In this document: piece by piece, positions 39,748-51,868 of the stretch
Position numbering within the stretch: position 1 is the first letter of the stretch
Layout: every line of letters begins with the position of its first letter
DNA from: Phallusia mammillata
Taxonomy: Eukaryota; Chordata; Ascidiacea; Phlebobranchia; Ascidiidae
DNA length: 64,000 bases
Reading direction: 5' to 3'
Assembly (NCBI GenBank): GCA_003260075.1
Contig: QLIY01000063.1
Span: 193,893-257,892, forward strand
The notes under the pieces: model-generated
Databases searched by the model: none
Told to the model about the DNA's origin: nothing
What the model saw: only the letters and a program-made list of their open reading frames with translations
Made by a program: the position numbers and the translations under genes

Positions 39748-41584
39748 ATGGGCGATGCAACAGTTGGTGTGGTAAAGCAAAAGGAAAGCGCCTTGCTGAA
39801 ATCTAGCTACTTTTGCAAGGTTGATCGACGAAAGGTAAACAAGTAGTGTTTTGTAGAAAAGTATAAAGTTAATAGTAAACTTCAGCATGTGTTGCATTGA
39901 CAGAAAGTGGATGTCGTACTTGAACTTTCCACCAGCACAAAAACTAGCAGGAACACTGTTTCATTCCGTTATGTTCTTGTCATTGATGTCAGTGGCAGTA
40001 TGGGGTGGACTATTCCAGGCACAAACATTTGTCTACTTGACAGAATTAAGGTGGCCAGCAATAACATTACCATGAATGGTTTATGCTACGGATTTGATTT
40101 ACCTAAATACACAGCCACACAAACTGCTTAATTTTCAGATTTTCGCTGAAACGTTTGTTGAAAACATGAACGACATGTCATGGCTTTCAATTGTGTCTTT
40201 CCATCATGAAGCAACAACCTGTATGAAAATGACTAGAATGGATCGAAATGGACGAGTAAGCCCCATTACCCAAAATTTGGTGCATGGGCAAATACAGTTG
40301 TTACAGTTGTTGAAAACTTCAATTGCTATAGATTTGAATACCTAAGTTGGAAAATCCAATGGTGTAAATTCTGTACACTAGCTAACCTTGAGTGGTACTT
40401 CACAGGCCGCGGCAAAAAAGATAATAGAAAGCCTTGAAGCGGACGGGGGAACCAATATCAGTGACGGTCTCTTCGAGGGCTTGCTAACAACAAGGTAAAG
40501 AATTGGAAAACGCAAACATATGTGTGTTGTTTAAGGCGTCTCTTCTTTGTGCCATATAACAATCCATTTCAATACCGAACTTGAAGTGTTTACTTCAGGA
40601 AAAGACCTTCGAATAACCTTTATTGTTTCGTTCATACAGCGGCGGTCGGCGACAAACTCGTGACTGTATTATACTCTTTACCGATGGCGAGGCAAACAAT
40701 GGTATTGTTGAGGGCGGTCAACTTGTCACAGAGTACAATCAGCTGATGAAAACACTAGGAAAACAGAGTCGGGTGCCGATATCAGCTTTTACTATCGGCG
40801 ATTACCGACCATACCTGCTTCGCGAAGTAAGAAAGACCAATTCTACAATTTTGGCATGCAAATTATTTCTTTCTGAATTTTAATGCTTGCCATTTGGCCG
40901 CTTGCTTTCAAAGGGTTCTATACAACGTTCTATACAACCGTTAAATATCGTTTCATATTTCTAACCAATTCCAGACTTAGTTCTAAAAAAGTCTTCTGTG
41001 TTTTGGAACCTTAATGGAAGTTGTGGTCAACAAACAGCACAAAAATAAAAAAATAAAAAAAGTATTATACAAGCATATGAACAAAAATAATTGAATGAAA
41101 TGTGCAGTAAAATGCAGTTGAAGTATAGTTGAAACATATATAACATGTTTAATAGCTTATTTGTTTTCAATTTGAAATCCAGGTTGAACGCAGGCCTTTG
41201 TTAATTAGAACGAACTGATCCCGTTTGTTGCAAGCAAAAACCTTCCTTTTATCCAACACTTGAACGAAAAAACAAAGCGTTTGTGTATTATGAAAGTGTT
41301 GACAAGAAACATTTTACCATTGACGCAGATTTCGACGCGTCTCGGCTGTGAAGCTTTTTATTGGCTGAACGAAGATTGTGATTTTGAAGCCGATCTGTTT
41401 GCGCCGATGTGTCTCAGGTAGATCGAATTTCTTAGTTTCGATTCCCCTTTTTCAAAAAATCCCGATATTGATGGTTGTTGTTTTGTTTGTAGGGAATCCA
41501 CGACTATCACTGATATATCTGTCACCTTGACATGTTTGGAGGGTGTCACCTTTTCGATATCCGATGTCTCCACGCAATACATCC

Positions 41585-41669
<85 letters not shown>

Positions 41670-44446
41670 CGATGCAATTTTGGGGGGACCGCGAAATGGT
41701 TGAAGTAATTCTATGTACTTATTTGGCGTCAGTTTGTGTCACTAAATAAGTTTGAATCATAGTAGAATTGAGAATCGACTGATCCATTGCCAAACAATAG
41801 CCTTTATAGCATAACAACTAACAAAAATATAATTGTTCGCGCACATTTGCATGTTTTTTGTCTTGTCTATGATGTTACAAGCTGCGTCATTTTGCATAAC
41901 TAGCTAAAATCCTGTAATCAACTTTCGTTTTTCTGAAATACACATTTAGGCTTAAGGACCGCGGGCCCTCGAATTAATGGCAAAGGGACCGTTTTGAAAA
42001 AATTATGAAAATGTTTGAGAACCACTGCTTTAGTGGATCACATGTTATGCTCTAATTAATTAAGATAGTGTAGATCGCTCGTAAGTGTATAGTGACAAAT
42101 GCAAGTTTTTGCAGCTAAAACTTTTCACTTTTCATATTCACAGAGTGACCTTGAAGCAGAATCGTCAACTTTGGAGCTAACGTACTTCATACACAGCATT
42201 CCCCTTTCTATGAAGAAACACCCCCCCCCCCTCATAAGCTTGCTTTTGCCACCGAACTGCGATGTAGGTACCAAAATAAGTCATCAGGTTTGGCCAAATA
42301 CGTTCCCATAAATAAATCAATGTTAAAGAGTTCTAAAACCTAGCGGCCAAACCGCAATTGTTCGTCCTTGGCATAAAGCCCCCCCCCCTTTTGCCACCGA
42401 ACTGCGATGTAGGTACCAAAATAAGTCATTAGATTTGGCCAAATACGTTCCCATAAATAAATCAATGTTAGAGAGTTCTAAAACCTAGCGGCCAAACCGC
42501 AAGTGTTCGTCCTGTGGCATAAATGGCGTTGTGGCACCCGTGTTGAAAAACACAAATGAAAACACACCTTAAGCAGCATATAATGCAATGGCCGTATGTG
42601 CTTTTAGCTTGGAAGTACAATGATTCAATGTTGTTTTTAAATGTAGCTCGATGCAAAGCATATTTTGAGGGTGGACAAAACCTTTCTCGATTTCGAATCG
42701 CGCTTGCAAAAGTATACAGATTATTTGGAGTTAAGACTAAGAAGCATGAATGACATCTCGTCAAACACCGAAAAAGGTAAGCAACATGCCTAATTTTCGA
42801 AACAATACTTCGCACAGCAATAAAAACTGACTATAAGTAACTTATTTTGTATGGCATTCATTTAAACTTATTTTGTTGAACAAGAATCAAGCGAGCAGGC
42901 TGTCGAAATTCTGCAAAATACCTCAGCGTACTGCATGAAAGACAGCAAAGCGGATGACTCGTGGCAAGCGACACAAACATCGTACACGAAAGTCTTTCAG
43001 GAGGACTGTCGCATGCTTGCAGTTACCAACTTTCAACAAGCCTGCGTTATGCTCAGGTACACGATAAACTTATACAGTTGAACAAAACAGTTAGTCAAAC
43101 GCATATGTTTCGTCTCACAGTGAAGAAAAACCAGATATGGCCGCTGTGCAAAAATGCTTTCAGGGTGCAACTGACGGAATCACAAAGATCAAAGAGCAGG
43201 TCAAAACGGCGTTGGGAGGCCACAACACTTTCTACAAGAACTTTTGTAAGGAAGTCGACAGTTTGATTGAGATGGTGCAATTTGGTGACACTGTGTTAAC
43301 GTAAGTCATGATATTAAAAAATGATAACATCCAAACCAAAATATCCAACTCTCATAATAAAAGGACCAATATAAACTGGGGACGCCTGGCCTCAATGGAG
43401 TCGTCCTTGGCTTCAGAGATGCCGGCTGCAACAGGCGTGTTTGATCCTGACAAGCCTCGGCCTTTCATGACCAAGCAAGTTCAGAACAAGTTGGATAAAT
43501 ACAGGAAGGTAAAGGATTTGTTTCCCAAACAGACTTGTTAGAGCTAAACTTTACTTAAGTTATAACCATGCAACAATATTTGTATTTTTTTTATTTATGT
43601 TTTTTAAACAGTTTGTGAACGTAAAAGCGAGAAGGCGTCAACCGCAGAAGATTGTAAAGTTAGTTTCATTTATATACCGAATTTCGTCGAATAAAACTTT
43701 AAAAGTAACTTTTACAATTTTAGGGTCTTTCAAGCGCAAAATATGGTGCTTTCAGAAAGTTTAATTTATAAACGTCTTGGTCGTAAGGGTCAGAGTCTAC
43801 AAGAGTTGATTATCAAGTTCGGAGGAAGGGCAGGTAACATGTTCATGGTTTGTTTGACTAAATTTGTTTGAAATACAATACTTTATGTGTTTATTATTTT
43901 CCGTTTGTAAGTCATAATTGTATTTTTTAACATTATAGTGCCCCACATTGGTACAATGCACGAAGACACCATCCTCATTTGCAGCAAAGAAGACTTTGAT
44001 AGGCGTTCTGGAAAAGTGCGTGACGCCATAAACAACAAGGTTTGGGATGTGATGAGCGGTGTGGGCAATATGATATAGTTAAAAACAAAAAATGTCTTTT
44101 TCAGGTTCCTATTGTAGCCGAAGGATTTGTTTACGAATGCATTGAGCAGAAAAAAGTTGTGGAACTTGATAAGTTTACCTTAAAAAACAAACCGAAGCAG
44201 CAAAATGTACCGTAGTCGTGATACAGTTTAGGATTATAAACATTGGTTGTGATTTTTTAATTCAAACCGTTTTGGTGCATTTATATACAGTTTTGTTTGC
44301 TATAATTAACATTCTAATAGTGTTTGACACATTGCAATTGTTTGTTTTTATACGCTAATGTTTTTCTTTTTCAATTGTGTATGTGTAGTAAAAAAATTGT
44401 AAAAGTAGAGGACAGTATCTATAAGGTCGATAAGTACAAAGTATAA
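39748..44446 (+). CDS. VWA-BRCT fusion protein, family gene B
   Basis: Best-preserved member, about 640-660 aa. Exons: 39748-39834 (ATG), 39904-40050, 40139-40255, 40406-40494, 40640-40826, 41329-41417, 41493-about 41585, 42144-42263, 42647-42776, 42885-43056, 43121-43300, 43364-43508, 43612-43658, 43724-43833, 43939-44039, 44105-44211 and 44389-44446. The VWA domain has an intact MIDAS: DVSGS (exon 2), GGTNISDGL (exon 4) and FTDGEANNG (exon 5). A beta-rich segment (ITDISVTLTCLEGVTFS) and a charged helical region follow. Exons 14-16 form a BRCT-like domain similar to that of PARP1: LGRKGQSL ... FGG ... ILICSKEDF ... VPIVAEGFVYECIE. No signal peptide is seen, so it is probably intracellular. 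Without the last splice the protein would stop at 44213-44215; the last exon is favoured because an AATAAA follows at about 44451. Exon 7 runs into a C tract and exon 8 contains one. Phospho-peptide or DNA-end binding is inference from the BRCT. Confidence 0.75.
41586..41668. repeat. 83-base C homopolymer replacing the end of a VWA exon
   Basis: The longest C tract in the window begins inside exon 7 of VWA gene B, at the place where genes A and C continue with the last codons and the splice donor. It ends at the edge of a repeat. Real sequence has probably been lost here. Confidence 0.85.
41669..42027. mobile_element. hAT-type repeat, reverse orientation, left end missing
   Basis: It is homologous in reverse to the element at 46801-47287, sharing TTCGCGCACA, CTTAAGGACCGCGGGCC and GCCATTAATT-like blocks. 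It ends in GAGAACCACTG, the expected terminal repeat. The other end is lost in the C tract at 41586-41668. It lies in the intron between exons 7 and 8 of VWA gene B. Confidence 0.7.
42243..42510. repeat. 135-bp duplication around a C tract at the end of a VWA exon
   Basis: Positions 42243-42378 recur at 42389-42510 with small differences, around a C tract at 42379-42388. The unit includes the last codons and donor of exon 8 of gene B. A second C tract (42221-42231) lies inside that exon. Confidence 0.85.
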
Positions 44447-45089
44447 CTGCAAATAAATCTGGCACCGTCAAAATGGTTAAATGCTGGTCGCTGCTGCATT
44501 GGCACTTTATATAACTTTGCTAGCTGCTCGACCTCAGGAGTCGTTATTGAGAGAAAACAAAACTATAGGCTGCTTTGTAGATCGCGGTTATCGCTTTGCA
44601 GCTACGCCGAAACTACAAGGTGATATGACAGTCGTGGGTCATAAAAAACATAAAGTTTGCGCACAATTAGTGAATTCTTGTTACCCGGATGTACGAAGTA
44701 TGCCACAGCGTACTCTGATTGGCTAAACATTTGGATGTGAGAAGCTTGATGTCATGGGAAAGGTCATTTCGTCTCGGGGCGTCGTGCTAATAACAGTTGT
44801 TCTGCCAAGTTGTCCGTAGACGGCTGATAGTTTTGAAATTTTGGTTGTTTTATCTTCATTAAGGATTTTCGTCGTTTTAAAATTGGAAGACAGGTTTCGA
44901 TAAAAGACAACATTAGACAGCAGTGATTGATTTGGGTTAGATAACGCCACTTAAAAGGCGAAAACTTTGGCAACAATTTTTAAACATTTTTGGTCAGAAG
45001 TCGTAATTCGTTTTAAAGTTGCATCGTAGTTTTCCGCGTGTCTTCGTTGTTTTACCAAACTAATTGGGAGTTTAGAAACCACATAAACC
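44447..45089. other. Spacer between VWA genes B and C
   Basis: It begins with the probable polyadenylation signal of gene B (AATAAA about 44451). No gene or repeat pair is recognised. The open frame at 44481-44726 starts hydrophobic but has no recognisable domain and no supported exons. Confidence 0.5.
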
Positions 45090-45411
45090 ATGAGTGTGGC
45101 TGCAATTAATGTGGTTAGGCAAAGGGCACCAGAAAATGATTTGCTAAAGTCAAACTACTTATGCAAGGTTGACCGACAAAGGGTTATCCATCGTAATTAA
45201 AGGATAAATAAAGTAATAAATTACTAGTTAAAATTATTTACAGAAAGTTGATGTCGTTGTTGAGCTTTCCACCAACCCCTCAACGAGCAGGGATACGGTT
45301 TCGTTCCATTATGTTCTTTTATTGATGTCAGTGGAAGTATGAGTGGGTGTATTTCAGGCACAAGCATTTCTCTTCTTAACAGAATTAAGGTAAAGGCATG
45401 TTCGCTCTTTT

Positions 45412-45461
45412 ATACTACCAGCATATTATTATACTATCAGCATATTATTATACTATCAGCG
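45412..45461. repeat. Short tandem repeat, 19-20-bp unit, about 2.5 copies
   Basis: The unit ATACTATCAGCATATTATT is repeated in the intron between exons 2 and 3 of VWA gene C. Copies are nearly identical. Confidence 0.8.
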
Positions 45462-45636
45462 AGAATTAGTCACAAAATGCTTTCAGATTTTCGCTGAAAC
45501 GTTTGTTGAAAGCCTGAACGACTCATCACTGCTTTCGATTGTGTCTTTTACTGATGTAGCAACAACATGTATGAACATGACTAGAATGGATCAGAGAGGA
45601 CAAGTAATTAAACCTTATTATATTGTTATTTCTATA

Positions 45637-45864
45637 CAATTGAGTGTAAATCGCAGCCAATGCTACGAAGAAAGTTTACGTCTGTTACAATATTTTTCAA
45701 ACTTTTAAATGTTAGATTTTTAATTCGTCATGTTCCTGAGTCCCCCCCCCCCAATTGAGTGTAAATCGCAGCCAATGCTACGAAGAAAGTTTACGTCTGG
45801 TACAATATTTTTCAAACTTTTAAATGTTAGATTTTTAATGTTTCCTTCGTCATGTTCCTGAGCC
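45637..45864. repeat. 105-bp duplication around a C tract
   Basis: Positions 45637-45741 recur at 45753-45864, around a C tract at 45742-45752. The copies differ by one substitution and a 6-base insertion (TTTCCT) in the second. It lies in an intron of VWA gene C. Confidence 0.88.
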
Positions 45865-46800
45865 CTCGCAGTCCAAGACGAATACATTGTTTAAGAATAA
45901 AACACACCCAACAAAGAGTAGGCTTAATTGAATTATCCACAATAACCCTCCAACTAGTTGGCTTGTTTAGACTACAATTTTATTCATTTACGAACAATTG
46001 AAATACTTTACCATACTTGTTGGGCAACGTTTTTTTGCTGTTTTTGATGGAACAAAGCAAAACTGCTTGTCACCGGAGACCCAGAGCGTTCGATATAAAT
46101 AAACACATATTCTGTCGCATGGTCTGACATCAAATATAAGATTGTAATCGGACAAGAACCTGTATGGGAACTGTACAATGGTTCAAGTAAAAAATACAAA
46201 ATACAGTTTCATTGTTAACACTAAGTGATCCTTCACAGACTACTGCAAAAGGCATAATACAAGACCTTCAAGCGGATGGGCCAACCAACATCAGTGATGG
46301 GCTTTTGAAGGGGTTGTTAACAACAAGGTGAAGACAACTAAGACATAATATACATTCAATGGAAGTTATTAAAAGCTAGTACAAGATCCGTTAAAACGTT
46401 TAATATTTGATTTATTTATACCTAGCTTTTATGCAAAGACGTTAGGTGAGAACGCAAAGTTTATTGTTTTGTTCGGAGGCGGTCAACGTCAGACTCGTGA
46501 TTGTATTGTACTCTTCACCGATGGTGAAGCCAACGAGGGCATACTTGACGCCGGTCAACTCGTTCATGAATACAACAGCCTAATGGACATGCTTGAAAAG
46601 CCGAGCCGGGTGCCGATATCAGCTTTCACTATCGGCGATCACCGACCTTATCTTCTTCACGAAGTATGTGTTTAAACCTTGATTTGTAAGTAATTCTTAC
46701 GGGTGGTGTGGCAATCCACAAAAAACAATACAATTCATATTTTGCTCTTGAGTTGCCGCGTCCTATATGCAGTTAATCAGTATCGCTTCATTATGTATAC

Positions 46801-47287
46801 CAGTGGTTCTTAAACTTTTTTATATTTTTTCGTTCCCTTTGCCATTATTGGGAGCGCTCGTGGTCCTACACCAGTGATTCTTAAACTTTTTTAAATTTGT
46901 CGGTCCCTTTGCCATTATTTGGGGGGCTCGCGGCCCTTAAGCCGAAATGTGTATATTAGAAAAGCGAAAGTTAATTGCAGGATTTTAGCTATAGTTGTGC
47001 AAAATTGATACAATAATGATCCAAAGACAGCTTGTGACATTACAGGCAAGAAAAAAAACATTACAATTGTGCGCGAACAATTACATTTTTGTCATTTGTC
47101 ATGCAAAAAAGGCTATTGTTTAACAATGGAGACAGTCGATTCTCAATTCTACTTCGATTTAAATTGATTTAGTGACACAAACTGACGTCAAATAAAATAT
47201 AGAAGTACTTCAACCATTTCCCCCCCCCAAAAAAAAAATGCCTCACGGACTCCTAAAGGACTGTGGACCCCAGTTTGAGAAGCGCTG
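46801..47287. mobile_element. Non-autonomous hAT-type element in VWA gene C
   Basis: The flanking duplications ATGTATAC (46793-46800) and ATGTACAC (47288-47295) match at seven of eight bases. The left end is CAGTGGTTCTTAAAC; the right end is GTTTGAGAAGCGCTG. A second copy of the left end (46872 onward) is nested inside, and a C tract lies at 47221-47228. The element is in the intron between exons 5 and 6. Confidence 0.8.
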
Positions 47288-47818
47288 ATGTACACGTTAT
47301 TCACCAATTCAAAGTCATGCAAGTGCCTTTTTACAAACCAGCAGACAAAAACAACAGCTTTGCGTTGGTTTAAACCAAACATTGTAACAATAACCAAACA
47401 TACGTTTGCCAAAAAAGTTGATTTGTCAGTGTTGACAAGAATCTCGTTACAACTGACATAGATTTCAACACGCCTCGGCTCTGAAGCTTTTTATTGGCTG
47501 AATGAGGAATGTGACTTCGAAGCTGATCTGTTTGCGCCGATGCTTCTCAGGTGGAACGAGTTAACTAATTTTAATGAATAAATTTTCCTCATCGTATGGT
47601 TATTTTTGTTTTGTTTGTAGAGAATCTACGACTATCACTGATATATCTGTCACTTTGACATGCTTGGGAGGCGTCACCTTCTCTTTATCTGATGTGTCCA
47701 CCCAGTATCTCCAGGTCATTGATTGCATCTAACATTCTGTAAACCCTATTTAACTCACTACATCAAGCCATTGCCATTAATTTTTTTTGTTTAAAATGCG
47801 ACAATCTCCAAACAAACA

Positions 47819-50259
47819 CTTTAGAGTGTGGTTTCCAAACTTTTTCATATTTTTTTCGGTCCCTGTGCCATTATTTCGAGGGCTCGCGGTCCTTAAGCCT
47901 TAATGTGTATTTCATAAAGACGAAAGTTGATTGCAATATTGTAGCTAGTTATGCAAAATTGCGCATAACAATCATCCAAAGACAGCATGTGACATCACAA
48001 ACAGGACAAAAACATTACAATTGTGCGCGAACAATTGCATTTTTGATAGTTGTCATTCAATAAAGGCNGTTACGCATCACAATTTCTACATTGTTACGTC
48101 ACAATCTGACTCGTGCTACAAGAGTCAGTCAGTAAGTTTCTTGGTTCATTGAGATACGTCTGGTATCAGAGACTCGCGCAAAACGCATTTAGCAGTAAAA
48201 ACATTTTCCCCCCCCCCCCGCGAACAATTGCATTTTTGATAGTTGTTATTCAATAAAGGCCATTGTTAAGCAATGGAGACAGTCGATCCTCAATTCTACT
48301 TTGATTTAAACTTAATTAGTTGCATAAACTGACGCCAAATAAGATCATAGAATTACTTCAACCGCTTCGCGGTTCCATATGTAACTAACGACAATCTATT
48401 TGGAACAGAACGACCTTGATGCAAGATCATCAACTAGTGAGCTGACCTATTTCATACACAACATTCCGAGGTCCATGACGAAACACATTTACGTCAGTTT
48501 GTTTTTGCCACCGAACAATAATGTAAGAGCGGCAACACGTTTTTAAACTTTTATTCCACGGATTTCGAACCCACGACGCTCCAGGGGACGAATCCTGATT
48601 AGTTTTTCTATGTCTGTGTGTGAATCAGGCGCGACGGACCAATCAGGCTAGTTTCATCAAATGCAACGGGCGTCAATGCTTTTTAGAGTCATCGTACGAC
48701 AATTTATGTTTACAGAGACATTTTTTTATTAAATTAAGCTCGACAGAAAGTACATCTTGAAAGCAACCAAAACCTTTCTCGACGTGGAATCGCGCCAGCA
48801 AATGTCTACAGATTACTTGGAGTTAAGACTAAAATGTATGAATGACATCGTTTCTCGCTTCGATAAAGGTTGTCTAGATTTTTGTAGTATGTACAACATT
48901 AGTGAATAGGTCAATAATATTGCAATGAAATAAAACCATACATTTTGAATTTAATCATGCGACCGTAGTCGCTTTTTTAATAATTCTATTAATAATTAGC
49001 TGTAGCAAGTTTGTTATTAAGGATTAATGATAGAGTTGCTTAAAAAAGTTTTTATTTAACGAAGATTATTTAACTGCCAGCACACAAGCAAAAATTAGCT
49101 CAAATACCCCCCCCCCAAGTGGCCCGCGCAATCATTCGTAAACCGCATGTGGCCCTTTGGCCAGAAAGGTTGGACACCACTGCTTTAGAATGTGGTTTCC
49201 AAACTTTTTCATATTTGTTTCGGTCCCTTTGCCATTATTTCGAGGGCTCGCGGTCCTTAAGCCTTAATGTGTATTTCATAAAGACGAAAGTTGATTGCAA
49301 TATTGTAGCTAGTTATGCAAAATTGCGCATAACAATCATCCAAAGACAGCATGTGACATCACAAACAGGACAAAAACATTACAATTGTGCGCGAACAATT
49401 GCATTTTTGATAGTTGTTATTCAATAAAGGCCATTGTTAAGCAATGGAGACAGTCGATCCTCAATTCTACTTTGATTTAAACTTAATTAGTTGCATAAAC
49501 TGACGCCAAATAAGATCATAGAATTACTTCAACCGCTTCGCGGTTCCATATGTAACTAACGACAATCTATTTGGAACAGAACGACCTTGATGCAAGATCA
49601 TCAACTAGTGAGCTGACCTATTTCATACACAACATTCCGAGGTCCATGACGAAACACATTTACGTCAGTTTGTTTTTGCCACCGAACAATAATGTAAGAG
49701 CGGCAACACGTTTTTAAACTTTTATTCCACGGATTTCGAACCCACGACGCTCCAGGGGACGAATCCTGATTAGTTTTTCTATGTCTGTGTGTGAATCAGG
49801 CGCGACGGACCAATCAGGCTAGTTTCATCAAATGCAACGGGCGTCAATGCTTTTTAGAGTCATCGTACGACAATTTATGTTTACAGAGACATTTTTTTAT
49901 TAAATTAAGCTCGACAGAAAGTACATCTTGAAAGCAACCAAAACCTTTCTCGACGTGGAATCGCGCCAGCAAATGTCTACAGATTACTTGGAGTTAAGAC
50001 TAAAATGTATGAATGACATCGTTTCTCGCTTCGATAAAGGTTGTCTAGATTTTTGTAATATGTACAACATTAGTGAATAGGTCAATAATATTGCAATGAA
50101 ATAAAACCATACATTTTGAATTTAATCATGCGACCGTAGTCGCTTTTTTAATAATTCTATTAATAATTAGCTGTAGCAAGTTTGTTATTAAGGATTAATG
50201 ATAGAGTTGCTTAAAAAAGTTTTTATTTAACGAAGATTATTTAACTGCCAGCACACAAG
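47819..50259. repeat. Large near-identical segmental duplication with two VWA exons
   Basis: Positions 48220-49106 and 49390-50259 are identical except for about one substitution (TTTGTAGTATG against TTTGTAATATG). The homology extends left to 47819 and 49182, with the first copy interrupted by an N (48067) and a C tract (48208-48219). A C tract (49107-49116) lies between the copies and an N (50260) ends the second. Both copies carry exons 8 and 9 of VWA gene C and the end of a hAT-like repeat. Near-identity plus N and C marks at the edges point to two alleles laid end to end. Confidence 0.88.
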
Positions 50260-50735
50260 NGAAAAAAGGGGTATTTTAATTCATATGTTTTTGTTTGATG
50301 GATTCGTTGAAATGAGAGTTTTGTGTGACAGACAGTGTTTGCCATGACCATTTATTGTTGAAAATGACTGGCCCGTGGTCTGTACAAGTCTAATTGTGTC
50401 ATTATTATGTTGGTGTGCGACATTTAGAATAGTTTTGGCTAAGCACAGGTCTCTGTGTGTGAGAAAAGGACGAGCCATTTAACCAATGTGCTTATGTGTA
50501 TAATGTGGCTCTTTGTGGTAACACAATAAAAAATATGGCTCTTAGGCTTTGACCGGTTGGCCACCCCTGCATTACAGCATTGTAACCTAGTAATATAGGC
50601 TACACCTAATTTTTGCTCAGAATGTAACAGAACAAACATGACATTTAATGAACTATAGAATACATTTTTACTCATCAGAATCGAGCAAACAAGCTGTCGA
50701 AATTCTGCAAAATACCTCTGCGTACTGCGTTAAAG

Positions 50736-50926
50736 GGCCCCGGCAGCGACGATGTGACTTTTTCTACATTTAAGATATTTAGAATTGCCAAAAATCAGGG
50801 ATTCCGAATCACTAATTATGGGTCCCCTTCCTTGAAGGGGACACATCTTGATTTTACTCGATTTCTTTTTTTTTTTTTTCTTTTTTTTTCTTTTTTTTTT
50901 TTTTCTTCCCTGAAGTTTGTCCACCN
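50736..50926. other. Foreign segment interrupting an exon of VWA gene C
   Basis: The exon reads up to GCGTTAAAG at 50735, then about 190 unrelated bases follow, including a T-rich tract (50868-50904). After the N at 50926 the exon resumes with TTAAAGATAGC. TTAAAG is present on both sides. The T tract with a short direct repeat would fit a reverse-oriented retroposon. The N with a shared short word would equally fit a wrong gap fill. Confidence 0.6.
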
Positions 50927-51868
50927 TTAAAGATAGCAAAGCAGACGATTCATGGCAAGCCACACAAATAGCGTACGCCAGCGTCTTGCAGGAAAACTGT
51001 CGTCAGATTGCAATCAACAACTTTCAGCAGGCGCGTGAGCTGCTTAGGTACAAAGCATGCTTACAATTTAACCCAAAAATTTTCATGCACAAAGTGATTT
51101 GTTATGACAAATAATTATCTTTCACAGTGAGGGGAACTCTAATGTGGCCAAAGTGCAAAAATGCTTTCAAGATGCAACTGACAAAATCACAAAGATTAAG
51201 GATCAGTTGGATACGGCATTGGGAAGTGAAAACACTTTTAGGGAGAACTTTTGTAAAGAGGCAGAGAGCTTAAAGGAGATGGTACAATTTGGAGACACCG
51301 TGCTAACGTAAGTTCAGCCGACTATATAGTTTGACAAACAAATGTTTACTATGTTGTCACTAGGACTAATATTAACTGGGGACGACTGGGGACGACTGGC
51401 CTCGATGGAGTCGTCTTTGGCTTCGGAGATGCCGGCTGGAACAGGAGTGTTTGACCCTGACAAACCTCCACCTGGGGGGGGGGCCTCGATGGAGTCGTCT
51501 TTGGCTTCAGAGATGCCGGCTGGAACAGGAGTGTTTGACCCTGACAAACCTCCACCTTTTATGACACAAGATGTTCAAGATAAGCTGGAGAATTACAGAA
51601 CGGTAAATGCTTTGTTTTAATTACAGGTGTTGCTTGGCTCCAAGTTTCATTAATCTCATTTTGTTAACTTAATTTCTTTTGTTATTATTTTTTGCAGTTT
51701 GTAAAAACAAAGACGGAGCAGTTTGTGACCACAACAGAAAGACGTATTGATCGATATGACTTTAATCAACTAAGAGGTAGGTTTTATCCAATGCGAGCAG
51801 AGCACAAGTTGCGGAACTTAAAAGCTGAGTCTATTAAACAACGTTACGAGAGACATGACACATTTTAA

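Larger units (their letters stand above)
45090..51868 (+). pseudogene. VWA-domain family gene C, several lesions, no BRCT
   Basis: Third family member. Exons by comparison: 45090-45182 (ATG), 45244-45389, 45487-45603, 46239-46327, about 46478-46663, 47462-47550, 47621-47714, 48409-48522, 48739-48868, then extra copies of these last two at about 49578-49692 and 49909-50038, about 50681-51046 (interrupted), 51128-51307, 51363-51602 and 51698-51868 (TAA, with AATAAA at about 51873). Lesions: exon 2 is one base short at the MIDAS, as in gene A; the AG acceptor before exon 5 is missing (A and B have CAG); exon 10 is broken by about 190 foreign bases with an N; exon 12 has a 75-bp duplication at a G tract. 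The last exon encodes a basic tail instead of a BRCT. Several lesions may be assembly errors, so the locus might be functional. The call as pseudogene is provisional. Confidence 0.55.

Noticed and set aside
48540..48600. tRNA gene or tRNA-derived SINE
   Set aside because: A GGGTTCGAAATCC box is readable on the minus strand, but no A box at the right distance and no cloverleaf could be built.
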